From contig NZ_CP014475.1 in the NCBI RefSeq assembly GCF_001583415.1, positions 1,984,001 through 2,048,000 on the forward strand: a stretch of 64,000 bases of DNA. Reading direction: 5' to 3'. Origin of the DNA: Mycolicibacterium phlei (GTDB taxonomy: Bacteria > Actinomycetota > Actinomycetes > Mycobacteriales > Mycobacteriaceae). The notes under the pieces are model-generated. The model was not told the DNA's origin. It searched no databases and saw only the letters and a program-made list of their open reading frames with translations. Shown here one piece after another: positions 8,312 through 16,321 of the stretch; the stretch's first letter is position 1, and every line of letters begins with the position of its first letter. The position numbers were made by a program, and so were the translations under genes.

Positions 8312-9348
8312 CGACGACGGCCGCGGTGCCGGGCGGGATCGATGCGGTGACACCCGGCTGGCTGACCAGCGTGCTGGGCGCCCCGGTCACGGCGGTGCGC
8401 GCCGAGCAGATCGCGATGGACAGCGGCTTCTCGTCGCTGCTGTATCGGCTGCACCTGACCGGCGACGGGGTGCCGCCGACCCTGATCGCGAAGCTGCCCG
8501 CCGTCTCGGAGGCGCGGGGCGCGATGGACCTGCTGGGCGGGTACCGCCGCGAGCTGGCGTTCTACCGCGACATCGCGGGGCGGGCGCCGATGGGCACGCC
8601 GAAGGTGTACGCCGCGCGGATCGACGACAACGGCGTCGACTTCGTGCTGCTGCTCGAGGATCTGGCGGACTGGGACAACGCCGACCACCTGGCCGGGTTA
8701 TCGATGTCCCAGACGCGTCTGTGTCTCCGGGAGTTGGCCGCGCTGCACGGATGGTCGGCATTTGAGGTGGTCGACGCGTTCCCGAGCATCGACACACCGG
8801 TCGCGCGGGATCTGCTGCTGCCGGCGTTCGGCCCGGGCTGGGCGGTGTACCGCGAGCACACGTCGGCGGTGGTCCCGTCGTCGGTGGCCGCGTTCGCCGA
8901 GTGCTTCGCCGACCGCGCAGCGGCAGCGCTGCCGATGTTGACCGAGCGGGACATGCTGCTGCACGGCGATATTCGCGCCGACAACCTGTTCTTCAGGGGT
9001 GAGCAGATGAGGGTGGTGGACTTCCAGTTCGCCGCCCGCGGCGCGGGTGCCGCAGACGTCGCCTACCTGGTGACGCAGGGACTGCCGTCCGCTGTTCGTG
9101 ACGGCCACGACGAGGCCCTGCTGCGCGAGTACCTCGAGCACGTCGCCGCACACGGGGTCGGCGACTACGGGTTCGACGAGGCATGGCGACAGTACCGGTC
9201 GGCCGCCGTCTATCTGATGATGCTGCCGGTCATCACGCTCAACGGATGGGACAACCTGCCGGAGCGCTCCCGGCAGCTGTGCCTGACCCTGACCGATCGC
9301 GCGGTAGCGGCGATCGCCGAGATCGACGCGTTGGAGGTGTTCTCATGA
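8308..9348 (+). CDS. Aminoglycoside phosphotransferase (APH)-fold kinase-like protein
   Basis: A 346-residue protein of the APH/choline-kinase-like superfamily. The catalytic loop LLHGDIRADNLFF (H-G-D-x4-N) and the metal-binding VVDFQ segment are present. Members of this group beside acyl-CoA genes are usually of unknown substrate; ecdysteroid-kinase-like and ACAD10-like forms phosphorylate hydroxyl groups. The GTG overlaps the hydrolase stop as GTGA. The operon position suggests that it phosphorylates an intermediate of the pathway, which is inference only. Antibiotic resistance is not implied. Confidence 0.78.
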   Translation: MTTTAAVPGGIDAVTPGWLTSVLGAPVTAVRAEQIAMDSGFSSLLYRLHLTGDGVPPTLIAKLPAVSEARGAMDLLGGYRRELAFYRDIAGRAPMGTPKVYAARIDDNGVDFVLLLEDLADWDNADHLAGLSMSQTRLCLRELAALHGWSAFEVVDAFPSIDTPVARDLLLPAFGPGWAVYREHTSAVVPSSVAAFAECFADRAAAALPMLTERDMLLHGDIRADNLFFRGEQMRVVDFQFAARGAGAADVAYLVTQGLPSAVRDGHDEALLREYLEHVAAHGVGDYGFDEAWRQYRSAAVYLMMLPVITLNGWDNLPERSRQLCLTLTDRAVAAIAEIDALEVFS

Positions 9349-9722
9349 GCCGGTCGGCACGCGAGGTCGTCGAACTCTACAACCTGGTGGTGTGGAATCA
9401 GCGGGACTTCGCGCTGGCCGAGGAACTGCTGGGCGACACCGTGATCCGCCATGAGGTGGGGGAGCAGGCGCACGTGCTGACCCACGAGGAGGCGGTGCGC
9501 CGGATCGTCGACATGTGGGAGATCACCGAGACCATCCGGTTCGACCTCAACCTGGTGGTGGCCGGCGACGACGGGGAGCATGTCGCGATCGTCTACGAGT
9601 CCCCGATGAAACTGAAGGACGGTACCGAGACGACGATCGGCAGTATGGAAGTCTTTCGGGTGGTCGACGGCAGGATCGTCGAGGTGTGGAACTGCGGCTA
9701 CAAGCAAGGAGTCTGGGCGTGA
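9345..9722 (+). CDS. SnoaL-like (NTF2-fold) protein
   Basis: A 125-residue single-domain protein with the NTF2/SnoaL alpha+beta pattern: an N-terminal helix VVELYNLVVWNQRDF, then paired strands ending in GSMEVFRVVDGRIVEVWNCGY. Members act as small isomerases, hydrolases, cyclases or non-catalytic binding proteins. The ATG overlaps the preceding stop (ATGA) and its own stop overlaps the next start (GTGA), placing it within the coupled operon. Its exact role is unknown. Confidence 0.75.
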   Translation: MSRSAREVVELYNLVVWNQRDFALAEELLGDTVIRHEVGEQAHVLTHEEAVRRIVDMWEITETIRFDLNLVVAGDDGEHVAIVYESPMKLKDGTETTIGSMEVFRVVDGRIVEVWNCGYKQGVWA

Positions 9723-10756
9723 CGGATCAGGTGCTCGATGAACTGGGTTACTACCTGCTGGCCGGGGCCGGCGGTGAGGGTCCGGCCACGCTGATGGACG
9801 AGGCGCGGCGCGGGGAGGAGCTCGGGTTCGGCACGGGGTTCATCTCCGAGCGGTGGAACGTCAAGGAGGCCTCGTCGCTGACCGGTGCCGCCCTGGCGGT
9901 CACCAGCAGGATGCAGATCGCCACGGCGGCAACGAATCACAACACCCGCCATCCGCTGATCACCGGGTCGTGGGCGACGACGATGCACCGGCTGTCGGGC
10001 GGCCGGTTCACCCTCGGCATCGGCCGCGGCATCGGCGCGATCTACAACGCGTTCGGGATCCCGGCGGTGACCACCGCGCAGATGGAGGACTTCGCACAGG
10101 TGATGCGCCGGCTGTGGCGCGGCGAGGTGATCTTCAACCACGACGGTCCGATCGGCAAGTACCAGGTGCTGTTCCTGGATCCGGACTTCCGCGAGGACAT
10201 CCGGCTGGCGATCGTCGCGTTCGGCCCGCAGACGCTGGCGCTGGGCGGCCGGGCGTTCGACGACGTCATCCTGCACACCTACTTCACCCCGGAGACGCTG
10301 CAGCGCGCCGTCAAGACCGTCAAGGACGCCGCCGAGCAGGCCGGCCGCGATCCGGACAGCGTGCGGGTGTGGTCGTGCTTCGCGACCGTCGGCGACCATC
10401 TGCCCGAGGAGTTGCGGCTGAAGAAGACCGTCGCCCGGCTGGCCACCTACCTGCAGGGCTACGGAGATCTGCTGGTCAAGACCAACGGCTGGGATCCCGC
10501 TGTGCTGCAACGCTTCCGCGACGACAAGGTGGTGCAGTCGATCCCGGGCGGCATCGACCACAAGGCCACCGCCGAGCAGATCGAGCACATCGCGACCCTG
10601 ATCCCCGACGAGTGGCTGGAACCTGCGGCTACCGGCTCACCGCAGCAGTGCGCGGAGCGCATCCGTAAGGAGTTCGACTACGGCGCCGACGCGGTCATCC
10701 TGCACGGCTGCACACCTGACGAGCTCGAACCGGTCGTCAAGGCCTACCGCAGCTAG
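9719..10756 (+). CDS. LLM-class F420-dependent oxidoreductase
   Basis: A 345-residue luciferase-like monooxygenase (LLM) TIM-barrel protein. The family patterns ATAATNHNTRHPL, GRFTLGIGRG and the late GADAVILHG are visible. Mycobacterial LLM proteins of this type generally use the deazaflavin F420 for hydride transfer. The GTG start overlaps the SnoaL-like stop. It is the last gene of the BVMO operon and is followed by the inverted-repeat region. A second LLM protein at 12598 belongs to a different LLM subgroup. Substrate unknown; it probably reduces or dehydrogenates an intermediate. Confidence 0.82.
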   Translation: MTDQVLDELGYYLLAGAGGEGPATLMDEARRGEELGFGTGFISERWNVKEASSLTGAALAVTSRMQIATAATNHNTRHPLITGSWATTMHRLSGGRFTLGIGRGIGAIYNAFGIPAVTTAQMEDFAQVMRRLWRGEVIFNHDGPIGKYQVLFLDPDFREDIRLAIVAFGPQTLALGGRAFDDVILHTYFTPETLQRAVKTVKDAAEQAGRDPDSVRVWSCFATVGDHLPEELRLKKTVARLATYLQGYGDLLVKTNGWDPAVLQRFRDDKVVQSIPGGIDHKATAEQIEHIATLIPDEWLEPAATGSPQQCAERIRKEFDYGADAVILHGCTPDELEPVVKAYRS

Positions 10757-10767
10757 TTCCCCCACTT

Positions 10768-10835
10768 GTCCGCGAGCGTGCGTGTCTGCATACGACACGC
10801 CGGGAAATTCCCGACATTTGCGCACGCTCGCGGAC
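10768..10835. repeat. Dispersed palindromic repeat, copy A1
   Basis: Two perfect 15-bp arms (10768-10782 and 10821-10835) frame a core with the marks CGACACGCC and ACATTTGCG. The same element recurs at 10956, 17902, 62337 and 62510. Lying at the 3' end of the LLM gene, it could also act as a transcription terminator. The 276-bp gene-free stretch 10757-11032 consists of this copy, about 120 bp with no recognised feature, and the inverted copy B1. Confidence 0.75.
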
Positions 10836-10955
10836 GGCGCGACGTGTTGATCACGTCCTTGCCTTAGCGAGTTCGACTCTAGGGCAGTGAATTACGGTAG
10901 ATCGCGATCTGGTGTAGAACTCGGCGAGACGGGTCCGGTGGCCGCGTCGAGCCGT

Positions 10956-11017
10956 CGCGAGCGTGCGCAAATGCCGGAGAATCGGCGGCGTGTCGGCGAC
11001 AGACACGCACGCTCGCG
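10956..11017. repeat. Dispersed palindromic repeat, copy B1 (inverted relative to A1)
   Basis: It has 12-bp arms CGCGAGCGTGCG and CGCACGCTCGCG. Its inside reads as the reverse complement of copy A1 (CAAATG ... CGTGTCG ... AGACACG). It lies at the 3' end of the carboxyltransferase gene, so A1 and B1 bracket the convergent gap. Confidence 0.75.
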
Positions 11018-11032
11018 GTGTTGGGGTGCACG

Positions 11033-12523
11033 CTACGGCGTGATGACGGTGCGGCTCACCGGTTCGGCGGGGGCCTGGCGGCTGTGCAGGGCGCGCTGCA
11101 GGCCCCACAGCAGGGCGTTGCGGGTCTCCTCCGGATGGATGAGGTCGTCGAAACCGAGGTGTCCCGCGGAGCGGAACGACGCGTCGACCTCCATCTGGCG
11201 CAGCCGCGCCTCGATGTCCTCGCCGGCGTGGGTCGCCTTGCTCAGGGCGGCGGCGCTCATCGCGCCCATCGTCGCGCCCGGATAGGCGAACGTCGCGCTC
11301 TGGTTGTCGAATCCCAACAGCGACATCACCATCGAGCCGAATCCGTACGCCTTGCGTAGCGTCACGTGCAGTTTGATCGTCGTCGCCGCGGTCTGCGCGG
11401 CGAACATCCGCGCCCCGCTGCGCAGCACCCCGGCGCGCTCGGACCGGCTGCCCGGCAGCATCCCCGGATTGTCGGCCAGGAACACGATCGGCAGGTGGAA
11501 CGAGTCGGCCACCATGATGAAGTGCGCGGCCTTGTCCGCGGCGTCGGAGTCGATCGAGCCGGCGATCACCTTCGGCTGGTTCGCCACCACCGCGACCGGG
11601 TGACCGCCCAGATGCGCCAGTGCACAGATAATCGCCGGGCCGAAGTTCGGTTGCACCTCGAACCAGTCCGGCCGGTCGAACACCACGTCGAGTACCCGGC
11701 GCATGTCGTACACCCGCCGGTTGCCGCGCGGCACGATGTCGAGAAGCTCAGGCGTGGTGCGCGGTTCGGTGGTCTCGTCGGGCGGAAGCGGGTCGGGATA
11801 CGACCACGCGCTGGTGGGGAAGTAGGACAGGTAGCGGCGGATGTCGTCGAGCACGGCCGCGTCGTCCTCGGCGAGGTTGTGGATCACACCGCTGTGCAGC
11901 GCGACGTCCGGCCCGCCCAGGTCCTCCTTCGAGATCTCCTCGCCGGTGGACTCTTTCACCACCGGCGGGCCCGCGGTGAAGATCGCACCCTGGCGGCTCA
12001 TGATCGTCCAGTCGCACACCGGTGCGACGAGTGCGCCGTGCCCGGCCGACGGCCCGAGCAGGCCGGCGACCATCGGCACCTTCCCGGAGCACCGCGCCTG
12101 GGCGATCAGGTCGGTCGGAGTGCGGCCGTAGTGCTCACCGCTGGGCCGAAAACCCGCGCCCTCCAGCAACATCACCAGCGGCACCTTGTCGCGCAGCGCC
12201 AACTCGGCCAGCCGGTAGCGCTTGGCGTTGCCGCCGGGACCGATGCTGCCGGCCAGCGTCGTGAAATCCTCGGCGCCGATCATCACCGGCTTACCGTCGA
12301 TCAGTCCGGAGCCCGCCACGATCCCGTCGGCGGCGATGTCCCCGCCGACCAGCGTGCCGAACTCGCGGAACGAACCCTTGTCCAGAAGGTGGTCGATGCG
12401 CGCGCGGGCGTCGAGCTTGCCCCTGGCGTGATGTCTGGCCAGCCGTTCGGCACCGCCCATGGCGTAGGTGTGCTCGCGCCGACGGGCCAGCTCGCTGAGC
12501 GTGTCGTCCCAGCCTTCGCTCAT
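11033..12523 (-). CDS. Acyl-CoA carboxylase carboxyltransferase (AccD-type)
   Basis: A 496-residue biotin-dependent carboxyltransferase beta subunit with two crotonase-like halves. The N-terminal half starts HARGKLDARARIDHLLD and carries GGNAKR; the C-terminal half contains the acyl-CoA-binding glycine-rich stretches near GGHPVAVVANQP and the SMVMSLLGFDN region. It transfers carboxyl from biotin to an acyl-CoA. The ATG at 12523 is preferred over an adjacent GTG at 12526 because AGGAG is then correctly spaced. No biotin carboxylase/BCCP subunit is in the window, so it would borrow one. It diverges from the LLM/P450 operon across operator copy 4. Confidence 0.87.
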   Translation of the reverse strand: MSEGWDDTLSELARRREHTYAMGGAERLARHHARGKLDARARIDHLLDKGSFREFGTLVGGDIAADGIVAGSGLIDGKPVMIGAEDFTTLAGSIGPGGNAKRYRLAELALRDKVPLVMLLEGAGFRPSGEHYGRTPTDLIAQARCSGKVPMVAGLLGPSAGHGALVAPVCDWTIMSRQGAIFTAGPPVVKESTGEEISKEDLGGPDVALHSGVIHNLAEDDAAVLDDIRRYLSYFPTSAWSYPDPLPPDETTEPRTTPELLDIVPRGNRRVYDMRRVLDVVFDRPDWFEVQPNFGPAIICALAHLGGHPVAVVANQPKVIAGSIDSDAADKAAHFIMVADSFHLPIVFLADNPGMLPGSRSERAGVLRSGARMFAAQTAATTIKLHVTLRKAYGFGSMVMSLLGFDNQSATFAYPGATMGAMSAAALSKATHAGEDIEARLRQMEVDASFRSAGHLGFDDLIHPEETRNALLWGLQRALHSRQAPAEPVSRTVITP

Positions 12524-12566
12524 CACCTCTCCTGTTCCCCGGACACCGGCATGTACGCGTTGACCC

Positions 12567-12585
12567 TACTGAATTGCTTACTGTA
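12567..12585. promoter_or_regulatory. Direct-repeat operator, copy 4 of 4, overlapping a likely promoter
   Basis: TACTGAATTGCTTACTGTA matches TRCTGWAnnnnnTACNGTA. It ends 13 bp before the LLM gene's ATG and is 44 bp from the divergent carboxyltransferase start. A TAGCGT hexamer at 12584-12589 is spaced as a -10 element for a leaderless transcript beginning at the ATG, so bound regulator would block it. Confidence 0.55.
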
Positions 12586-12597
12586 GCGTCTACGACC

Positions 12598-13653
12598 ATG
12601 GTTAGCGGCGCCGGCCTGAAGGTCGACGGGGCGGTCTCCAGTCAACTCGCCAACGCGGTGAAAACCGCGACCACCCTGCAACGACGGGGCTACAACGGGT
12701 GCTGGACAGCCGAGGTCAACCACGACCCGTTCCTACCGCTGGCGCTGGCCGCCGAACACACCGACACCATCGAACTGGGCACCAGCATCGCGGTGGCCTT
12801 CGCACGCACCCCGATGACCGTCGCCAACGTCGGCTGGGATTTGCAGGAGTACTCGCGCGGCCGGCTCATCATCGGGCTGGGCTCACAGATCAAACCGCAC
12901 ATCGAGAAGCGGTTCAGCATGCCCTGGAGCCGACCGGTGGACCGCATGCGCGAGTTCGTCGTCGCCATGCGGGAGATCTGGACCTGCTGGCGCGACGGCA
13001 CCCGGCTCGCGTTCGAGGGCGACTTCTACACCCACAAGCTGATGACGCCGATGTTCACCCCCGAGCGCCACGACTACGGGCTGCCGAAGGTGTTCATCGC
13101 CGCCGTCGGCGAACGGATGACCGAGATGACCGGCGAGGTCGCCGACGGGGTGCTCGCACACGCGTTCACCACCAAGCGATACTTCACCGAGGTGACGATG
13201 CCCGCGCTGCAGCGCGGCCTGGACCGGGCGGGCCGCTCGCGCAGCGACTTTCAGGTGTCGTGCCCGATCTTCGTCGTCACCGGGCAAGACGAGCGCGACA
13301 TCGCCGACGCGGCCGTGGCCACCCGCAAGCAGATTGCCTTCTACGCGTCCACCCCGGCCTACCGCAAGGTGCTCGACCTGCACGGGTGGGGCGACCTGCA
13401 CCCGGAGCTGCACCGGCTGAGCCTGGCGGGGGAGTGGGACACGATGAGCACGCTGATCACCGACGAGATTCTCGAAGAGTTCGCGGTGGTCGCGCCGATC
13501 GGCGAGCTGGCCGCCAAGGTCAGACAGCGCTGCGACGGCCTGATCGACCGGGTGGTGATGGGCTTTCCCGCCACGATCCCCGAAGAGACTGTCCGCCAAG
13601 TTGTTCGAGAGATCCGCGACCCCGCAGGTCGCCTGAGCGAGGAGTCGTCATGA
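12598..13653 (+). CDS. LLM-class F420-dependent oxidoreductase
   Basis: A 351-residue LLM TIM-barrel protein. LGTSIAVAFARTPMTVANVGWDLQ and RLIIGLGSQIKPHIE are the nucleotide- and active-site-bearing strands typical of mycobacterial F420-dependent oxidoreductases. The ATG at 12598 is chosen because earlier in-frame codons would lie inside the operator. No ribosome-binding site precedes it, which fits leaderless translation. Its stop overlaps the P450 start (ATGA). Substrate unknown; the coupling to a P450 suggests sequential oxidation steps. Confidence 0.82.
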   Translation: MVSGAGLKVDGAVSSQLANAVKTATTLQRRGYNGCWTAEVNHDPFLPLALAAEHTDTIELGTSIAVAFARTPMTVANVGWDLQEYSRGRLIIGLGSQIKPHIEKRFSMPWSRPVDRMREFVVAMREIWTCWRDGTRLAFEGDFYTHKLMTPMFTPERHDYGLPKVFIAAVGERMTEMTGEVADGVLAHAFTTKRYFTEVTMPALQRGLDRAGRSRSDFQVSCPIFVVTGQDERDIADAAVATRKQIAFYASTPAYRKVLDLHGWGDLHPELHRLSLAGEWDTMSTLITDEILEEFAVVAPIGELAAKVRQRCDGLIDRVVMGFPATIPEETVRQVVREIRDPAGRLSEESS

Positions 13654-14888
13654 GCGCGCGCGTGATGGACGAAGCGGCGAAGCTGCTTGCCGATCCCCTG
13701 TCCTACGCCGACGAACCGAGGTTGCACGCCGCCCTGGCGCATCTGCGTGCCAACGCTCCGGTGTCGTGGGTCGAGGCGCCCGGCTACAACCCGTTCTGGG
13801 CCGTCACCAAGCACGCCGACATCATGGAGATCGAGCGGGCCAACGACGTGTTCACCAACTCGCCGCGGCCGGTGCTGACGACGGCCCAGGGTGATGAGCA
13901 GGCGGCCGCGCTCGGCATCAAATCGCTGATCCACATGGACGACCCGGAGCACCGCGACTTCCGCGCGATCGGCGCCAACTGGTTCCGTCCGAAGGCCATG
14001 CGCGACCTGAAGGTCCGCATCGACGAGCTGGCCAAGCGGTTCGTCGACCAGATGGTCGAGCGGGCGCCGGAGTGCGACTTCGTGCAGGAGGTCGCGGTCA
14101 ACTACCCGCTGTACGTGATCATGTCGATGCTCGGGATTCCGGAATCGGACTTCCCGAAGATGCTCAAGTACACCCAGGAACTGTTCGGCGCCGACGACGC
14201 CGAGATGCAGCGCAGCGCCTCGCTGGAGGAGTCCGCGGCGGTACTACTCGAGATGTTCGGCTACTTCAACGAATTGACCGCGGCCCGGCGCGCCCACCCG
14301 ACCGAGGACCTCGCGTCGGCGATCGCCAACGCCACGATCAACGGCGAACCGCTGTCGGACATCGACACCGTCTCCTACTACCTGATCATCGCCACCGCCG
14401 GTCACGACACCACCAGCGCGGTGATCTCCGGTGGCCTGCACGCGCTGATCGAGTTCCCCAATCAGCTCGAGCGTCTGCGCGCCGACATGGACCTGATGCC
14501 GCTGGCCACCGAGGAGATGATCCGCTGGGTGACGCCGGTCAAGGAGTTCATGCGGACCGCGCAGCGCGACACCGAGATCCGCGGTGTGCCGATCGCGGCC
14601 GGCGAGTCGGTGCTGCTGTCCTACATGTCGTCCAACCGCGACGAGGACGTCTTCGACGACCCGTTCCGCTTCGATATCGGCCGAGACCCCAATCGGCACA
14701 ACGCTTTCGGCTACGGTGTGCACTTCTGCCTGGGTGCTGCGCTGGCCCGGATGGAGATCAGCAGCTTCTTCAACGAGCTGGTGCCGCGGCTGAAGTCCGT
14801 TGAGCTCACCGGGAAACCGGAGCACATGGCGACCACGTTCGTCGGCGGGCTCAAGCACCTGCCGATCCGCTACGAGGTGTCGGGCTAG
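13650..14888 (+). CDS. Cytochrome P450
   Basis: A 412-residue bacterial class I P450. The I-helix oxygen-activation motif AGHDTTSA, the K-helix ExxR (EEMIR), and the heme-binding loop FGYGVHFCLGAALAR with the proximal Cys at about residue 360 are all intact. It needs ferredoxin and reductase partners not seen nearby. The ATG overlaps the LLM stop. General resemblance is to mycobacterial sterol- and lipid-oxidising P450s such as CYP142-type enzymes, but no subfamily is assigned. It would hydroxylate a hydrophobic substrate of the local pathway. Confidence 0.9.
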   Translation: MSARVMDEAAKLLADPLSYADEPRLHAALAHLRANAPVSWVEAPGYNPFWAVTKHADIMEIERANDVFTNSPRPVLTTAQGDEQAAALGIKSLIHMDDPEHRDFRAIGANWFRPKAMRDLKVRIDELAKRFVDQMVERAPECDFVQEVAVNYPLYVIMSMLGIPESDFPKMLKYTQELFGADDAEMQRSASLEESAAVLLEMFGYFNELTAARRAHPTEDLASAIANATINGEPLSDIDTVSYYLIIATAGHDTTSAVISGGLHALIEFPNQLERLRADMDLMPLATEEMIRWVTPVKEFMRTAQRDTEIRGVPIAAGESVLLSYMSSNRDEDVFDDPFRFDIGRDPNRHNAFGYGVHFCLGAALARMEISSFFNELVPRLKSVELTGKPEHMATTFVGGLKHLPIRYEVSG

Positions 14889-14893
14889 CCGGG

Positions 14894-16270
14894 TTACGGG
14901 CCGAGTTCGACGCGCTCCACGTCGTCCAGCGAACGGTCGCGGGTCTCGTGCATCACGAAGACCGCGATCAGCGTCAGCGACGCCGCGATCAGCAGGTACA
15001 CGCCGACCCAGGTCACCCCGTAGGAGGTGGCCAGCCACGTCGCGATGAACGGGGCGACGGCCGCGCCCAGGATGCTCGACACGTTGTAGGCGATCCCGGA
15101 GCCGGTGTAGCGCACGTTGGTGGGGAACAGCTCCGGCAGCACCGCGCTCATCGGCGCGAAGGTGAACCCCATCAGCGTCATGCCGATGACGAGGAACACC
15201 AGCATGGTGCCGAACGAGGTGTCCAGCCCGCCCAGCAGCGGCGCGAACAGCGCGCCGTAGACCATGATCGCGGCGGTGACGAACAGCAGCAGGCGCCGGC
15301 GGCCGAGCTTGTCGGCCAGATAACCCGACAGCGGCAGCGCGCCCGCGAAGAACAGCACCGCGATGAGCTGCATCTCCAGGAAGTCCACGTAGGGGAAGCC
15401 CAGCCCGCTGCCCTCCGGCGGCTTCTTGCCGGTGCCGAAGCTCAGCGCCCACGTGGTGACGATGTAGAACAGCGTGTACGTCGCCAGCATCACGAAGGTG
15501 CCGATGATCAGCTGCCGCCAGCTGGTCTTGAACACCTCCGCCAGCGGCGCCTTGACCTTCTCGCCGCGTTCCACCGCGCGGGTGAACACCGGGGTCTCGA
15601 GAATGCGCAGCCGCACGTACAGCCCGATGGCGACCATGACGGCGCTGAGCAGGAACGGGACTCGCCAGCCCCACGTCAGGAACGCGCCGTCGTGGTCGGG
15701 TTCGACGCTGCTGTGGCCCAGCACCTGGATGAGCGTGATGAACAGACCGTTGGCGAGCAGGAAGCCCAGCGGGGCACCCAGTTGCGGCCACATCGCCGCC
15801 CAGCCGCGTTTACCCGGCGCGGCGGTCTCGGTGGCCAGCAGCGCCGCGCCGCTCCACTCGCCGCCCAGCGCCAGACCCTGGGAGAACCGCATCAGCGCCA
15901 GCAGCGCCGGGGCGACGATGCCGACCTGCCCGTAGGTCGGCAGCAGGCCGATGGCGAAGGTCGCGATGCCCATCAGCAGCAGCGACGCCACCAGCGTGGT
16001 CTTTCGGCCCGCGCGGTCACCGAAGTGGCCGAACAGGATCGAGCCCAGTGGGCGCGCGACGAAGGCCAGACCGAACGTCGCGAAGGACGCCAGCAGCGCG
16101 GTCGTCGGGTTGCCCTTCGGGAAGAACAGGTGCGGGAAGACGGAGACGGCCGCGGTGGCGTAGATATAGAAGTCGTAGAACTCGATCGTCGTCCCGACCA
16201 TCGACGCCATCACGATGCGACGGCGCGGTACACCGCCGACGAGGTCGTCGTCCCTGACCGCGTTGCTCAT
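14894..16270 (-). CDS. MFS transporter, metabolite:H+ symporter (MHS) family
   Basis: A 458-residue 12-helix membrane protein. The MHS hallmark GTTIEFYDFYIYATAA is in the first helix, and the loop motif GHFGDRAGRKTTL follows helix 2. Members import organic acids, shikimate, ketoglutarate or osmolytes with protons. It is convergent with the P450 gene with a 5-bp gap and could supply the substrate of the neighbouring catabolic genes, although it is not in their operons. Start is the ATG at 16270; a 51-bp gap separates it from ligB. Confidence 0.88.
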   Translation of the reverse strand: MSNAVRDDDLVGGVPRRRIVMASMVGTTIEFYDFYIYATAAVSVFPHLFFPKGNPTTALLASFATFGLAFVARPLGSILFGHFGDRAGRKTTLVASLLLMGIATFAIGLLPTYGQVGIVAPALLALMRFSQGLALGGEWSGAALLATETAAPGKRGWAAMWPQLGAPLGFLLANGLFITLIQVLGHSSVEPDHDGAFLTWGWRVPFLLSAVMVAIGLYVRLRILETPVFTRAVERGEKVKAPLAEVFKTSWRQLIIGTFVMLATYTLFYIVTTWALSFGTGKKPPEGSGLGFPYVDFLEMQLIAVLFFAGALPLSGYLADKLGRRRLLLFVTAAIMVYGALFAPLLGGLDTSFGTMLVFLVIGMTLMGFTFAPMSAVLPELFPTNVRYTGSGIAYNVSSILGAAVAPFIATWLATSYGVTWVGVYLLIAASLTLIAVFVMHETRDRSLDDVERVELGP

Positions 16271-16321
16271 AGATGTCTCCCAGTTTTTCGGCAGCGCTAT
16301 CTTGCCAGACCACGGGCGTAC

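Noticed and set aside
8308..9348. Aminoglycoside resistance gene
   Set aside because: The APH catalytic motif is present, but operon context and sequence style fit a catabolic or acyl-substrate kinase, not a resistance enzyme.
10768..11017. CRISPR-like array formed by the short repeats
   Set aside because: Only two copies per site, inverted rather than direct, and no cas genes in the window.
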